From contig NZ_SOFH01000021.1 of the NCBI RefSeq assembly GCF_004402495.1, positions 1 through 64,000 on the forward strand: a stretch of 64,000 nucleotides of DNA. The letters run 5' to 3'. Below are positions 25,673 through 34,555 of the stretch, piece after piece (within the stretch, counting starts at the first letter, position 1; every line of letters begins with the position of its first letter). This DNA is from Cryobacterium sp. HLT2-28. GTDB taxonomy: Bacteria > Actinomycetota > Actinomycetes > Actinomycetales > Microbacteriaceae. A program made the translations under genes and the position numbers. The notes under the pieces were generated by a model. It was not told where the DNA came from, searched no databases, and was given only the letters and a program-made list of their open reading frames with translations.

Positions 25673-26590
25673 TTGAGCGACGAATGTATCCACGGACTTG
25701 AAGGCGGGCTCTGCGCCCTGTGTTTCCCGAAGGCCGCCCCTCAAATCGCGGCGACCGTGCCGGCGCCCCGGGCCAGCCGGGCCAAGGCTTCCCGCGCCCC
25801 CTCGTTGCGGAGCTCGCCGTCACCGCGCACGGTGACGCTGGGAGCGCCGAAGCCGCCCGTGGCGACCAGGGTGGTCGGCGCGGCCAAGGTCGTCGCCGAC
25901 AATGTCGGCGAGCAGCGCATCTATCACCTCACCCACATTCGCAACCTGGCCGGCATCCTCGAGAGCGGCGCCCTGCTGGCCGACACGAGTGAGGCCTGGA
26001 CCACGCGCCCGGTCGTCGACATCTCCTCGGCGCCGAACCGGGACGCCCGCCGCACCGCGTTGGTCTCCGGCGACGGCAGCTCGAGCGTGGCCGGTTACGT
26101 GCCGTTCTTTCTCTCGCCGAACGCCCGGCTCTGGGACGGTCTCCTCACCGGCACGACGGATCCCCGACTCTCCGCCGACGCGCACACCGCCGAGATCTTC
26201 GATTTCGTCATCCTGGTCAGCACGGTCAAGAAGCTCCGTGACGCCCAGGCCGCAGCCGAGGACGCCGCCGACGCATCCGGCGCATCCGACGCGGCGGTCG
26301 CGGTGACCGACGGCGACGCCGCCGGCGCCCTGACCCGGATCAGCGCGACCCCGGAGACCTCCGACTCCCTGCTCCGCCGCCTGCGCGCGGATGCGGAATC
26401 CGACGGGATCCTCCGCGCCGAACTGCTCGTCGCCGAGACGTTCCCGTTCGACCTGGTCACCCTGGTCGGCGTTGCCAACGATAAGGTGCGCGACGAGGTG
26501 CGGGGCATCCTCGCCGCTTCGACGCACAAGCCCAAGGTCGCCGTCTACCCGCCGTGGTTCCACGCCGTCGAGGCCACGACCGCGCTGTAG
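25673..26590 (+). CDS. DarT-like ADP-ribosyltransferase with N-terminal Cys/His motif
   Basis: A 305-residue protein starting at TTG 25673 after AAAGG. Residues 1-20 hold a compact Cys/His knuckle (Cys5, His7, Cys14, Cys17). A Pro/Ala/Arg-rich linker leads to a DarT-type (DUF4433) domain at about 80-300. Its hallmarks are RIYHLTHIRNLAGILESGAL, GYVPFFLSPNARLWDGL and a late AELLVAETFPF in which Glu250 lies where the catalytic glutamate of DarT is expected. DarT enzymes ADP-ribosylate thymidine in single-stranded DNA. No DarG macrodomain antitoxin is adjacent. An Ala/Asp-rich insertion lies at about 190-222. Substrate is by analogy only. Confidence 0.78.
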   Translation: MSDECIHGLEGGLCALCFPKAAPQIAATVPAPRASRAKASRAPSLRSSPSPRTVTLGAPKPPVATRVVGAAKVVADNVGEQRIYHLTHIRNLAGILESGALLADTSEAWTTRPVVDISSAPNRDARRTALVSGDGSSSVAGYVPFFLSPNARLWDGLLTGTTDPRLSADAHTAEIFDFVILVSTVKKLRDAQAAAEDAADASGASDAAVAVTDGDAAGALTRISATPETSDSLLRRLRADAESDGILRAELLVAETFPFDLVTLVGVANDKVRDEVRGILAASTHKPKVAVYPPWFHAVEATTAL

Positions 26591-26651
26591 CGCACGGGTT
26601 CGGCGCCCCCGATGCCGGCAGGGCGCAGGCCCGGCCGGGGCACCGGCCCGG

Positions 26652-28082
26652 TCAGGGCAGGACGGGGGCGACGAACGCGAACGTCTCGCCGAGCAGCCAG
26701 ACGAGCACGAGCACGACCGGCAGGTGGAAGATGAACTGCAGGAAGGTGAACCCCACGAGGTCCCTGGCCTTGAGCCCGAGAACGGCGAGCAGGGGGAGCA
26801 TGAAGAACGGGTTGACCAGGTTGGGCAGCGCCTCGGCCACGTTGTAGATCTGCACCGTCCAGCCCAGGTTCATCTGGACATCCGTCGCCGACTGCATCAC
26901 GTAGGGTGCCTCGACCAGCCACTTGCCGCCGCCGGAGGGCACGAAGACGCCCAACACCACGGTGTACAGGGCGATGATCACGGCGAAACCGCCGCCACCG
27001 CCGATCGAGGTGAAGAATTCGGCCAGGTGCTCCGAGACGGTGAGGCCGCCGTTGCCCACCGCCCGGGTGAGGATCGCCGCCATCGCGGCGTAGAGCGGGA
27101 ACTGCACCAGGATGCCGGCGGTCGCCGGAACCGCCTTCGACACCGCCTGGAGGAAGTTGCGTGGTGTCCCGTGCAACACCAGGCCGAGCATGAGGAACAC
27201 CAGCAGGTACCCGTTCAGGCTGCTCACCACGGTGAGGATCGGCAGGGTGAGCAGCTGGGAGACCAGCCAGCCGAGGGTGAGCAGGCCGGCGAGGATCGGC
27301 AGGATGCGGCTGTACTCGAGCCATTCGCCCGGGCGCGTGCGCGGTGCCGCCGGCACCGGCGTGTCGTCGAGGTCGACGCCGAGATCGCGCGCAGTGCGGA
27401 TGGCGTCGCCGCGCGGCGCCGAGAAGTGCGCCACGGCCACGGTGAGGGCGATGATGACGGCGCACATGGTGAGGGACTGCCAGGTGAAGATGGTGCTGCC
27501 GAAGTCGAGGATCCCGGTGACCGCGAGCAGGGCCGGCGGCAGCGACGCGGCCGTCGCCTGCAGCTGCGCGGCCGACGAGGACATGCCGAGCGCCCACACG
27601 GCGCCGAGTCCCATGAAGGCGGCGGCGCCGAGCGCCCGATAGTCGACGCGGAGGTCGGCGCGGCGGGCGATGGCCCGGGCGAGCAGCCCGCCGAAGATGA
27701 GGCTGAGCCCCCAGTTCACGAACGACACGGACATCGAGAGCAGGGCCACGAAACTGACGGCGCTGGCCGCGGACCGCGGTACGGCGGCGAGGGTGCAGAT
27801 AAGCCGGGCCACCGGCGGTGACGTGGCGACGACGTAGCCGGTGAGCACGACCATCGCCATCTGCAGGGTGAACGCGGTGAGGTCCCAGAAGCCGGTGCCA
27901 AAGGACTCGACGATGGTCTGCGGGGTGGAGCCGTTGGCCAGGGCGGCCAGGGCCACCAGGAACACGCCGACGAGAGCGAAGACGTAGGCGTCGGGGAACC
28001 ACTTCTCGGTCCAGCGGGCGAGGGCCTGCGCCACGCGGGCCAGCCCCTTCTCGGTGCGGGTGTCGGGCAGGACGGAGGTCAC
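26652..28082 (-). CDS. atoE: Short-chain fatty acid transporter, AtoE family
   Basis: A 476-residue integral membrane protein with about 12 hydrophobic segments. Family features are RWTEKWFPDAYVFALVGVF near the N-terminus, SFVNWGLSLIFGGLLAR and VPSGGGKWLVEAPY near residue 390. AtoE-type carriers move acetoacetate, butyrate and other short-chain acids; the exact substrate here is open. The GTG at 28082 is preferred because the preceding in-frame codons are not family-like and a purine-rich AGAGAG lies upstream. It shares no operon with neighbours. Confidence 0.88.
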   Translation of the reverse strand: MTSVLPDTRTEKGLARVAQALARWTEKWFPDAYVFALVGVFLVALAALANGSTPQTIVESFGTGFWDLTAFTLQMAMVVLTGYVVATSPPVARLICTLAAVPRSAASAVSFVALLSMSVSFVNWGLSLIFGGLLARAIARRADLRVDYRALGAAAFMGLGAVWALGMSSSAAQLQATAASLPPALLAVTGILDFGSTIFTWQSLTMCAVIIALTVAVAHFSAPRGDAIRTARDLGVDLDDTPVPAAPRTRPGEWLEYSRILPILAGLLTLGWLVSQLLTLPILTVVSSLNGYLLVFLMLGLVLHGTPRNFLQAVSKAVPATAGILVQFPLYAAMAAILTRAVGNGGLTVSEHLAEFFTSIGGGGGFAVIIALYTVVLGVFVPSGGGKWLVEAPYVMQSATDVQMNLGWTVQIYNVAEALPNLVNPFFMLPLLAVLGLKARDLVGFTFLQFIFHLPVVLVLVWLLGETFAFVAPVLP

Positions 28083-28278
28083 GGAAGGTCTCTCTTCATT
28101 GAGCGATCGGTGCGGCGAGTCGTGACTCGGGCCGCGCCGGCATCTCAACCCGTTCGCGTACTGTCGCCCGAACGGGGGTGACCCGCCACTGGCAGGCTAG
28201 GGGCGGAAGTGGCAGGAGTCAACTCGACAATGCCCTGGCGTCAACCTCGTGTGCGGGTGTCAGCCCGGCGCCGTGGAT

Positions 28279-30588
28279 TCAGGGCGCGGCGTGCACGTCT
28301 TCCTCGGAGTCCTCGGTCTCCTCGGTGCGGAAGGACGCCCCGCGGTCCGCGAGCCAGGCCACCAGCTCGCTGCCCGGCACCGGGCGGGAGATGAAGTAGC
28401 CCTGGGCCTGGTCGCAGCCGTAGAGCGAGAGCTCGGTCAGAGCGTCCGCGGTCTCCACACCCTCGGCCACCATCCGGAGATCGAGGGAGTGGGCCAGGTC
28501 GATCGTGGACGCCACCAGAGCGGCGGCGCGCGGGTCGTCCTGCATCGGGGTGAGGAACGACCGGTCGAGCTTGAGCTCGTCGATCGGCAGGTCGCGCAGG
28601 TAGGCCAGCGAGCTGTACCCGGTTCCGAAGTCGTCGATCGAGATGCGCACTCCCGTCGCCCGCAGGCGGGTCAGGCTGGCACGGGCGAGGTCGTAGTCCT
28701 GCATCAGGTACTCCTCGGTGATCTCGAGGATGAGCACGGATGCCGGCAGCCCGCGGGCGTCCAGCATGGCGGCGATCCGCTCGGGCAGCGCCGCGTCGAG
28801 CAGGGAACTGGGGGACAGGTTGACGGAGATCGACAGCCGGATCTCCCTCAGCATCCACACCGCCGCCTGGTCGAGGGCCTGGGCGAGCAGCACGTGGGTC
28901 ATCTCGTGCATCAACCCGGCCTCCTCGACCAGAGGCAGGAAATCCCCGGGCTGGAGCAGTCCGCGGCAGGGATGGTTCCAGCGCACAAGGGCCTCGACGC
29001 TCCGAATCTCGCCCGTGGCCAGTTCGAGCTTGGGCTGGTAGTACAGCACCAGCTGGTCGGTCTTGAGGGCGACCCGCAGCTCGTGCAGGGTGCGCAGCCG
29101 GGTGCCGAAGTCGCTGTCGTCGGCGCTGGTGTACACGTGGTAGCCGGCACGGGAGGACTTGGCCTTGTACATCGCCATGTCCGCCTTGCGCAGCAGCCCG
29201 CCCAGATCCTCGCCCTGGTCGGGGTAGCAGGCGATGCCGATGCTCATATTGGTGTGCAGGACGATGCCCTCCAGCATGAAGGTTTCGGCGATGGCCGCCC
29301 GCAGCACGATGGCCGTCACGATCGCGTCGTCCTGGTCGGCCGTCGCGAGGAGGACGGCGAACTCGTCACCGCCGAGCCTGGCGAGCATGTCGCCCGGACC
29401 GAGCTGGCGGGTCAGCCGGAGGCCGACCTGGATCAGCAGACGGTCTCCGACGTCGTGGCCGAGGCTGTCGTTGACCTCCTTGAACCGGTCGAGGTCCATC
29501 AGGAGCAGGGCGGTGCCGGTGCGGCGCGCGGACGCCAGCCGCACCGTCGACTCGGAGTAGAGCGCCCGCCGGTTGGGCAGCCCGGTCAGTTCGTCGGTGC
29601 GGGCCTGGTGACGGAGCACACGCTGCCGGAAGGCCAGCGGCACGGTGGCCAGGGTCATCGTGAGCGCGGCGAGAACGACGGCGAGCGTCGACATGTGCGT
29701 GCGGGTGCCCACGATGAGCACGGCGAGCCCGGCGGCCGTGGCGAGGCCCGGCATGAGCAGGGCGGAGCCGGCCAGAGGGGTGCGGCTCCGGGAACCCTCC
29801 GGGCGGGCGGACGCGTGCACCCAGAGCGCGATCAGCGCCAGCCCGCCGGCCCAGGCGATCTCCAGCGGCGCGCGGGGGAGGGAGAGAGCGCCCGAATCGG
29901 TGAGGAAGTAGACGATGTCGGCGCCGGTGAACACGGCCAGGCCGGTGACCAGCAGCATCCAACGCCGGCCGACGAAGAGGCCGCGCGAGGTGGCCAGGCC
30001 CGCGAGAGTGGCCGCGAGGAGGATGTCCAGCACGGCATAGGCGGTTACGATCGTGCCGCCGAGCGTTTCCGGGCCGTTCGTGGCTGACTCCGCCAGCGGG
30101 CCGAGCATCACGACCAGGAGGGTGGCCGTGCCGGACGCGCCGACGGCGCAGTCGAGCAGCACCGTGCGGGAGAGCCCCCGGAGTTGCCGGTGCACCAGCA
30201 CGCCGAGCGCGCCCAGCATCAGCGTGTAGAAGACCAGGTAGCCCGCGTCGGCGGGTGACGGGAACGGCGGGACTCTGCTGTTGTGCACGACGAAGTAGAA
30301 ATAGCTGTCGGCGACGGCGTTCACGGTGATCCCGGCCGTGGCGAGGATCATCTCGCCGCGCCGCCTGTCCACCCGCACCAGTGCCAGCCAGCAGATGATG
30401 GCGGGCACCCAGCGGGTGAGCGTCGCGGCCACGTTCTCGAAAACCTCGTTGTTGGCGTCGCCCTTCAGGACCAGACCGACCGTGTATGCCGCGAGCAGGG
30501 AGCCGAGCAGCCAGGCCGGCCAGCTCGCATGCCAGCGGAAGGCGGCGGCCAGCGCGGACTTCGTCATATATTGCACTTTCGCTCGCAC
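28279..30588 (-). CDS. Membrane GGDEF-EAL protein, paralogue 1
   Basis: A roughly 770-residue c-di-GMP enzyme. About nine membrane segments fill the first 330 residues and include the motif PFPSPADAGYLVFYTLML. A GGDEF domain follows (RLGGDEFAVLL, intact), then an EAL domain with EALVRWNHP, EITEEYLM, DDFGTGYSSLAYL, KLDRSF, EGVET and QAQGYFISRP, all catalytic residues present. The inhibitory RxxD site upstream of GGDEF is absent (GPGD). It could both make and break c-di-GMP. GTG 30588, behind GGGG, and GTG 30606 are alternative starts. The tail is acidic. Confidence 0.92.
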   Translation of the reverse strand: MRAKVQYMTKSALAAAFRWHASWPAWLLGSLLAAYTVGLVLKGDANNEVFENVAATLTRWVPAIICWLALVRVDRRRGEMILATAGITVNAVADSYFYFVVHNSRVPPFPSPADAGYLVFYTLMLGALGVLVHRQLRGLSRTVLLDCAVGASGTATLLVVMLGPLAESATNGPETLGGTIVTAYAVLDILLAATLAGLATSRGLFVGRRWMLLVTGLAVFTGADIVYFLTDSGALSLPRAPLEIAWAGGLALIALWVHASARPEGSRSRTPLAGSALLMPGLATAAGLAVLIVGTRTHMSTLAVVLAALTMTLATVPLAFRQRVLRHQARTDELTGLPNRRALYSESTVRLASARRTGTALLLMDLDRFKEVNDSLGHDVGDRLLIQVGLRLTRQLGPGDMLARLGGDEFAVLLATADQDDAIVTAIVLRAAIAETFMLEGIVLHTNMSIGIACYPDQGEDLGGLLRKADMAMYKAKSSRAGYHVYTSADDSDFGTRLRTLHELRVALKTDQLVLYYQPKLELATGEIRSVEALVRWNHPCRGLLQPGDFLPLVEEAGLMHEMTHVLLAQALDQAAVWMLREIRLSISVNLSPSSLLDAALPERIAAMLDARGLPASVLILEITEEYLMQDYDLARASLTRLRATGVRISIDDFGTGYSSLAYLRDLPIDELKLDRSFLTPMQDDPRAAALVASTIDLAHSLDLRMVAEGVETADALTELSLYGCDQAQGYFISRPVPGSELVAWLADRGASFRTEETEDSEEDVHAAP

Positions 30589-30654
30589 TGGATCCCCTTG
30601 CTTCACCTTAGCGGCGCGGGCGGCCGCGGCTGCGTGCGCTCGCCGGGGAGAGGG

Positions 30655-31209
30655 TCAGACGACGCCGAGCGGCAGCTGCTCCCCGGCCGGCAATTCGACC
30701 CGGATCCGGTCGCGGGGAGCCACCGTTCCGCCCCGCACGACAATGCCCATCACACCGGCCTTGCGCACGACCCGGCCGGCGGCATCCGTGCTGATGAGCT
30801 TCTTCATCAGGCCTTTCTGGAAGCCGTTGATCTCGGAGCACGGGCTGCGCAGGCCCGTGATCTGCACAACCGCATCGTCACCGAGGTGCAGGCGGGCGCC
30901 GAGCGGAAGCGTGATCAGGTCGATGCCCCGGGTGGTGACGTTTTCGCCGAGTTCGCCGGGGGCAACCTGGTAGCCGAGGGCCGTCAGCTCGTCGAAGAGC
31001 TCGGCCGGGATGAGGTGCACCTGGGTGAGGTTGGGGGCGCTCGGGTCCCTGGCGACGAGGTAGCGGTGCTGCACGGTGGCCCCGGCGTGGGCGTCACCCT
31101 CGACGCCGAAACCCTCGATCAACCGGATGCTGCCGACGGCCGGCTTGCCGAACCGGTGCCGGTCATCGCGGCTCACCGACACCACCGTGTTCTGCCCACT
31201 CGGATTCAT
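30655..31209 (-). CDS. MOSC-domain protein
   Basis: A 184-residue single-domain MOSC protein. Key features are GFGVEGDAHAG near residue 33, GELGENVTTRGIDL near residue 85 and the conserved cysteine Cys124 in RSPC. MOSC domains carry sulfur or bind molybdenum cofactor; in stand-alone bacterial forms the role is often N-hydroxylated-compound reduction or unknown. No molybdenum cofactor genes are nearby. It lies between a lipoprotein and a GGDEF-EAL gene on the same strand. Confidence 0.92.
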   Translation of the reverse strand: MNPSGQNTVVSVSRDDRHRFGKPAVGSIRLIEGFGVEGDAHAGATVQHRYLVARDPSAPNLTQVHLIPAELFDELTALGYQVAPGELGENVTTRGIDLITLPLGARLHLGDDAVVQITGLRSPCSEINGFQKGLMKKLISTDAAGRVVRKAGVMGIVVRGGTVAPRDRIRVELPAGEQLPLGVV

Positions 31210-31370
31210 GCGCCCGAGTCTGCCATACCCGGGGTGCGTCAGCTCTCGGCGCAGGTTGGGGAAGCGGGCGCACGGCGGAGCGAGCGCCTGGTTCCGGAAG
31301 GTGCGCCGCGAGCGAGCCGGACCGGATCGTCCATCGGGTGCAGCCCCTCATTCCCGGCGAGGCACCTCGC

Positions 31371-32156
31371 CTACTTCCATTTTGTCGCATCGACCTGCAC
31401 TGCCACGACGTAGAGGTGCTGGCCCTGCTCGATCTTCTCGACCTCGTAGACCCGCACCGGGGTCCGCGGGGTGGAGGTCAGCGGGCGGCCGACGCCGATG
31501 CCGTAGGTGACGTAGCCTTCGAAATCGCCGGCGGGCGCGTACCTCGTGATCGCCTTGTAGCCGACGAAGGCCGGCGGCGACGAGACCACGCTCGACTGCC
31601 CGCCTTCGGTGTGCGCCTGCGCGGTGTGGAAGACGACCCGCAGGATCGTGTTGGTGCCGGGCATCGGGATCGGCAGGCCGCTGGCGTCGCCGTCGAGCTC
31701 CGGCACGTATTCCAGGGTGTAGCCGGGGAACCCGCCCGTGAAGCGGAAGCTCATCTGGTCGAACGGCGGGCTGTCCGACGGATGCGCGCCCACGCCGATC
31801 GAGTAGAGGGAGGGCAGCGGCGGCTCGGGCGGCGGCGCGATCGGAACCGTGTTGTCGTGCACCACGGAGATCGGCTGGTCCGGTCCGGGCCAGGCCCAGT
31901 CGTGGGCAAGCCGGGACGAGATGACCTTGTCGCCGGACTGAGGCGGTTCGGTCTGGTCCGGTGGCGGGGTGGCCGGGGAGGTTCCGGTCGGAGTGGGGGT
32001 AGGGGTGGCCGGCGTGGTCGCCGTGCCGGAGGGCGTGGCGGTGTCGGTGGGCAGCGGCAGCCAGGGCACGCAGGCGGCCAGGGCGAGCACCGCGGGAATC
32101 GCGATCAGAAGGCCGGCCGTGCGGCGTATCCGCCGGTGGGAACTGCGGGACATCAT
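31371..32156 (-). CDS. Lipoprotein with AMIN-like domain
   Basis: A 261-residue secreted protein. A signal peptide ends in the lipobox LAAC (Cys29). A Thr/Pro-rich spacer covers residues about 35-75, and a beta-rich domain follows with FRFTGGFPGYTLEYVPEL and GEL-like strands typical of the actinobacterial AMIN-like family. Such domains are thought to bind cell-wall polymers. It would be anchored on the outer face of the membrane. Two ATGs lie in tandem at the start; the ribosome binding site is weak. Confidence 0.82.
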   Translation of the reverse strand: MMSRSSHRRIRRTAGLLIAIPAVLALAACVPWLPLPTDTATPSGTATTPATPTPTPTGTSPATPPPDQTEPPQSGDKVISSRLAHDWAWPGPDQPISVVHDNTVPIAPPPEPPLPSLYSIGVGAHPSDSPPFDQMSFRFTGGFPGYTLEYVPELDGDASGLPIPMPGTNTILRVVFHTAQAHTEGGQSSVVSSPPAFVGYKAITRYAPAGDFEGYVTYGIGVGRPLTSTPRTPVRVYEVEKIEQGQHLYVVAVQVDATKWK

Positions 32157-32284
32157 CGTCTACCCCAATCAGGCGGCTTCGAATGGCCCCGAACGCCACT
32201 GCTCGCGAAGACCGGTCTAGTCGTGGTCTACTCCCGCACGTCAGGGTTCACAAGGTCGAACGGCCCTGAGCGACGCCGGCAGGG

Positions 32285-34555
32285 TCAGGAGGCGCCGCGA
32301 ACGATCGCGGTGACCTTGCGGTCGGCGAGCCAGACATCCAGTTCCCCGGCGGGGACCGGGCGGGAGACCAGGTAGCCCTGCGCGGAGTCGCAGCCGAAGC
32401 GCACGAGCTCGTTGTAGGCGACGCTGTTCTCGACACCCTCGGCCACCATCTGCAACCCCAGGCTGTGGGCCAGGGCGATCGCGGAGGAGACCAGGGTGGC
32501 GGCCCGCTCGTCGTCGATCATCGGGAAGACGAAGGACTGATCGAGCTTGAGCTCGTCGATGGGCAGATCGCGCAGGTAGGCGAGCGAGCTGTAACCGGTG
32601 CCGAAATCGTCGACGGCGATGCGCACGCCGAGAACCCGCAGCCGGGTGAGGATGTCCCGTGCCCGCTCCCGGTCGTTCAACAGGAACTCCTCGGTGACCT
32701 CGAGGGTCAGCACGGATGCCGGCAGGCCCCGGGAAGCGATCATGGCGCCGACCCGGTCGGGAAGGTCACGGTCGACCAGGGAACTCGCCGACAGGTTCAC
32801 GGCGACCGTCAGCTGTTCTCCCTGGGCCCGCCAGAGCACCGCCTGGTCGAGGGCCTTGTTCAGCACGATCCGGGTGAGCCCAGGCATCAGCCCGGCCTCT
32901 TCCACCAGGTCGAGGAAATGCTCCGGAAGGAGCAAGCCGCGGGTGGGATGATTCCAACGCACGAGGGCCTCGACGCCATGAACGTTCCCCGTGGCCAGGT
33001 CGACCTTCGGCTGGTAGTGCAGCTCGAGCTCGTCATTGCCGATCGCGGAACGCAGCTCCTGGAGGGTGCGCAGGCGCAGGTCGCCGTGACTGTCGTCGTC
33101 GCTCCGGTAGACGTGGTGCCCGCTCTTCGTCGACTTGGCCTTGTACATGGCCATGTCGGCCTTGCGCATCAGTGATGTCAGGTCGTTCCCCTGGTCGGGG
33201 TGCACGGCGATGCCCATGCTCGCGCTGGAGTGCAGGGTGATCCCCTCGAGCAGGAAGGGCTCGGCCAGCGCCGCGCGCAGCTTGCCGGCGACCAGAACGG
33301 CCTCATCGTGGCCCGAGTTCACGAGCAACACGGCGAATTCGTCGCCGCCGAGGCGGGCCAGCAGATCGGTGGCGCGCAGCTGTCCGGCCAGACGCACGCC
33401 CACCTGCACCAGCAGGCGGTCGCCCACGTCGTGCCCGAGGCTGTCGTTGACCTCCTTGAACCGGTCCAGGTCGAGGAGCAGAAGGGCGCTGCGCCGGCCG
33501 GCGTCAACGGCCCCGAGCCGGCCGGGCACATCGGTGTAGAAGGCGCGCCGGTTGGGCAACCCGGTGAGTTCGTCGGTGCGGGAGAGCACCCGGAGCACCC
33601 GTTGCCTGCCGATGAGCGGGATGGTCGCCACGGCCATCGTCAAGGCGGCCAGCAGAACGGCCAGCCCGGACACCGGAGCCTGGCTGGCCAGGATGAGCAC
33701 GCCGAGCCCGGCCAGGATCGACACCGCCGGCACGGCCACGGCCGACATGCTTCCGGTGCCGCGGCCGGCCGTCGAGCGGGGGGCACCCGAGCGGTCGACC
33801 CACAGGGTGATCAGGGCGATCGCGATCGCCCAGGTGGCATCGAGCGGGGTGCCGATCAGATAGAGGTCAGGTGCCAGCGCGAACACCACGTCGGCGCCCG
33901 TGAAGATCATCAGTCCGGAAACGAGGAGCATCCAGCGGCGGCCTGACTCCGGCCCGTGCGACGCGACGATCCCGGCGATGGCGGCGAGGAGGAGCAGGTC
34001 GAGCATCGGGTAGGCGATTGCGACCGCGGTGCCGAGTGTCGGCGGTTTCGCGACGGCAGCGTTGAGAGCGGGGGTCAACAGCACCGCGAGAAGCGAGGCG
34101 GCACCGAGCGAGCCGACGACGCTGTCCAGGATCATCGTCCTGGTGGAGCCGCGCAGCTGCCGACGCACCAGCACGATGAGGGAGGCCAGGAACAGCACGT
34201 AGAAGAGGAGATACCCCGCGTCAGCCGGCGAGGGGTAGCCGGCGAAACCGGTCCCGCGCTGGATCAGCTCGTAGGTGTCACCGAGCGTGTTGGCGGTCAC
34301 GGCGCCGGCGGCGAGGAGCACCTCCGGGCGTCCGTGGCCATCGCGGCGCCCCCGGCCGCTTCGGCGGTCCCGGCCCGCCCGGTAGGCGGCGGCCCAGCAC
34401 ACGGCGACGCTCGTCCACCCGGCGGCCATGGACAGGAACCCGTCGACGAAGGGATTGAACCCGGAGTCCGGGACCATGAGACCGATCGTGTAGGCGAGTA
34501 CCAGGCCGGCCAAGACCCAGAGAGACCAGCGCCGCCGGATGGGGAGGGCGCTCAT
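32285..34555 (-). CDS. Membrane GGDEF-EAL protein, paralogue 2
   Basis: A 756-residue relative of the proteins encoded on either side. A multi-pass N-terminus includes YPSPADAGYLLFYVLFLASL. GGDEF is intact (RLGGDEFAVLL), and here the RxxD inhibitory site is present (RATD), unlike in the other two copies. The EAL domain has EALVRWNHP, EVTEEFLL, DDFGTGYSSLAYL, KLDQSF and EGVEN. The ATG overlaps the stop of paralogue 3 by four bases, so the two are co-translated. An Arg/Gly/Asp-rich loop around residue 65 is specific to this copy. Confidence 0.93.
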   Translation of the reverse strand: MSALPIRRRWSLWVLAGLVLAYTIGLMVPDSGFNPFVDGFLSMAAGWTSVAVCWAAAYRAGRDRRSGRGRRDGHGRPEVLLAAGAVTANTLGDTYELIQRGTGFAGYPSPADAGYLLFYVLFLASLIVLVRRQLRGSTRTMILDSVVGSLGAASLLAVLLTPALNAAVAKPPTLGTAVAIAYPMLDLLLLAAIAGIVASHGPESGRRWMLLVSGLMIFTGADVVFALAPDLYLIGTPLDATWAIAIALITLWVDRSGAPRSTAGRGTGSMSAVAVPAVSILAGLGVLILASQAPVSGLAVLLAALTMAVATIPLIGRQRVLRVLSRTDELTGLPNRRAFYTDVPGRLGAVDAGRRSALLLLDLDRFKEVNDSLGHDVGDRLLVQVGVRLAGQLRATDLLARLGGDEFAVLLVNSGHDEAVLVAGKLRAALAEPFLLEGITLHSSASMGIAVHPDQGNDLTSLMRKADMAMYKAKSTKSGHHVYRSDDDSHGDLRLRTLQELRSAIGNDELELHYQPKVDLATGNVHGVEALVRWNHPTRGLLLPEHFLDLVEEAGLMPGLTRIVLNKALDQAVLWRAQGEQLTVAVNLSASSLVDRDLPDRVGAMIASRGLPASVLTLEVTEEFLLNDRERARDILTRLRVLGVRIAVDDFGTGYSSLAYLRDLPIDELKLDQSFVFPMIDDERAATLVSSAIALAHSLGLQMVAEGVENSVAYNELVRFGCDSAQGYLVSRPVPAGELDVWLADRKVTAIVRGAS

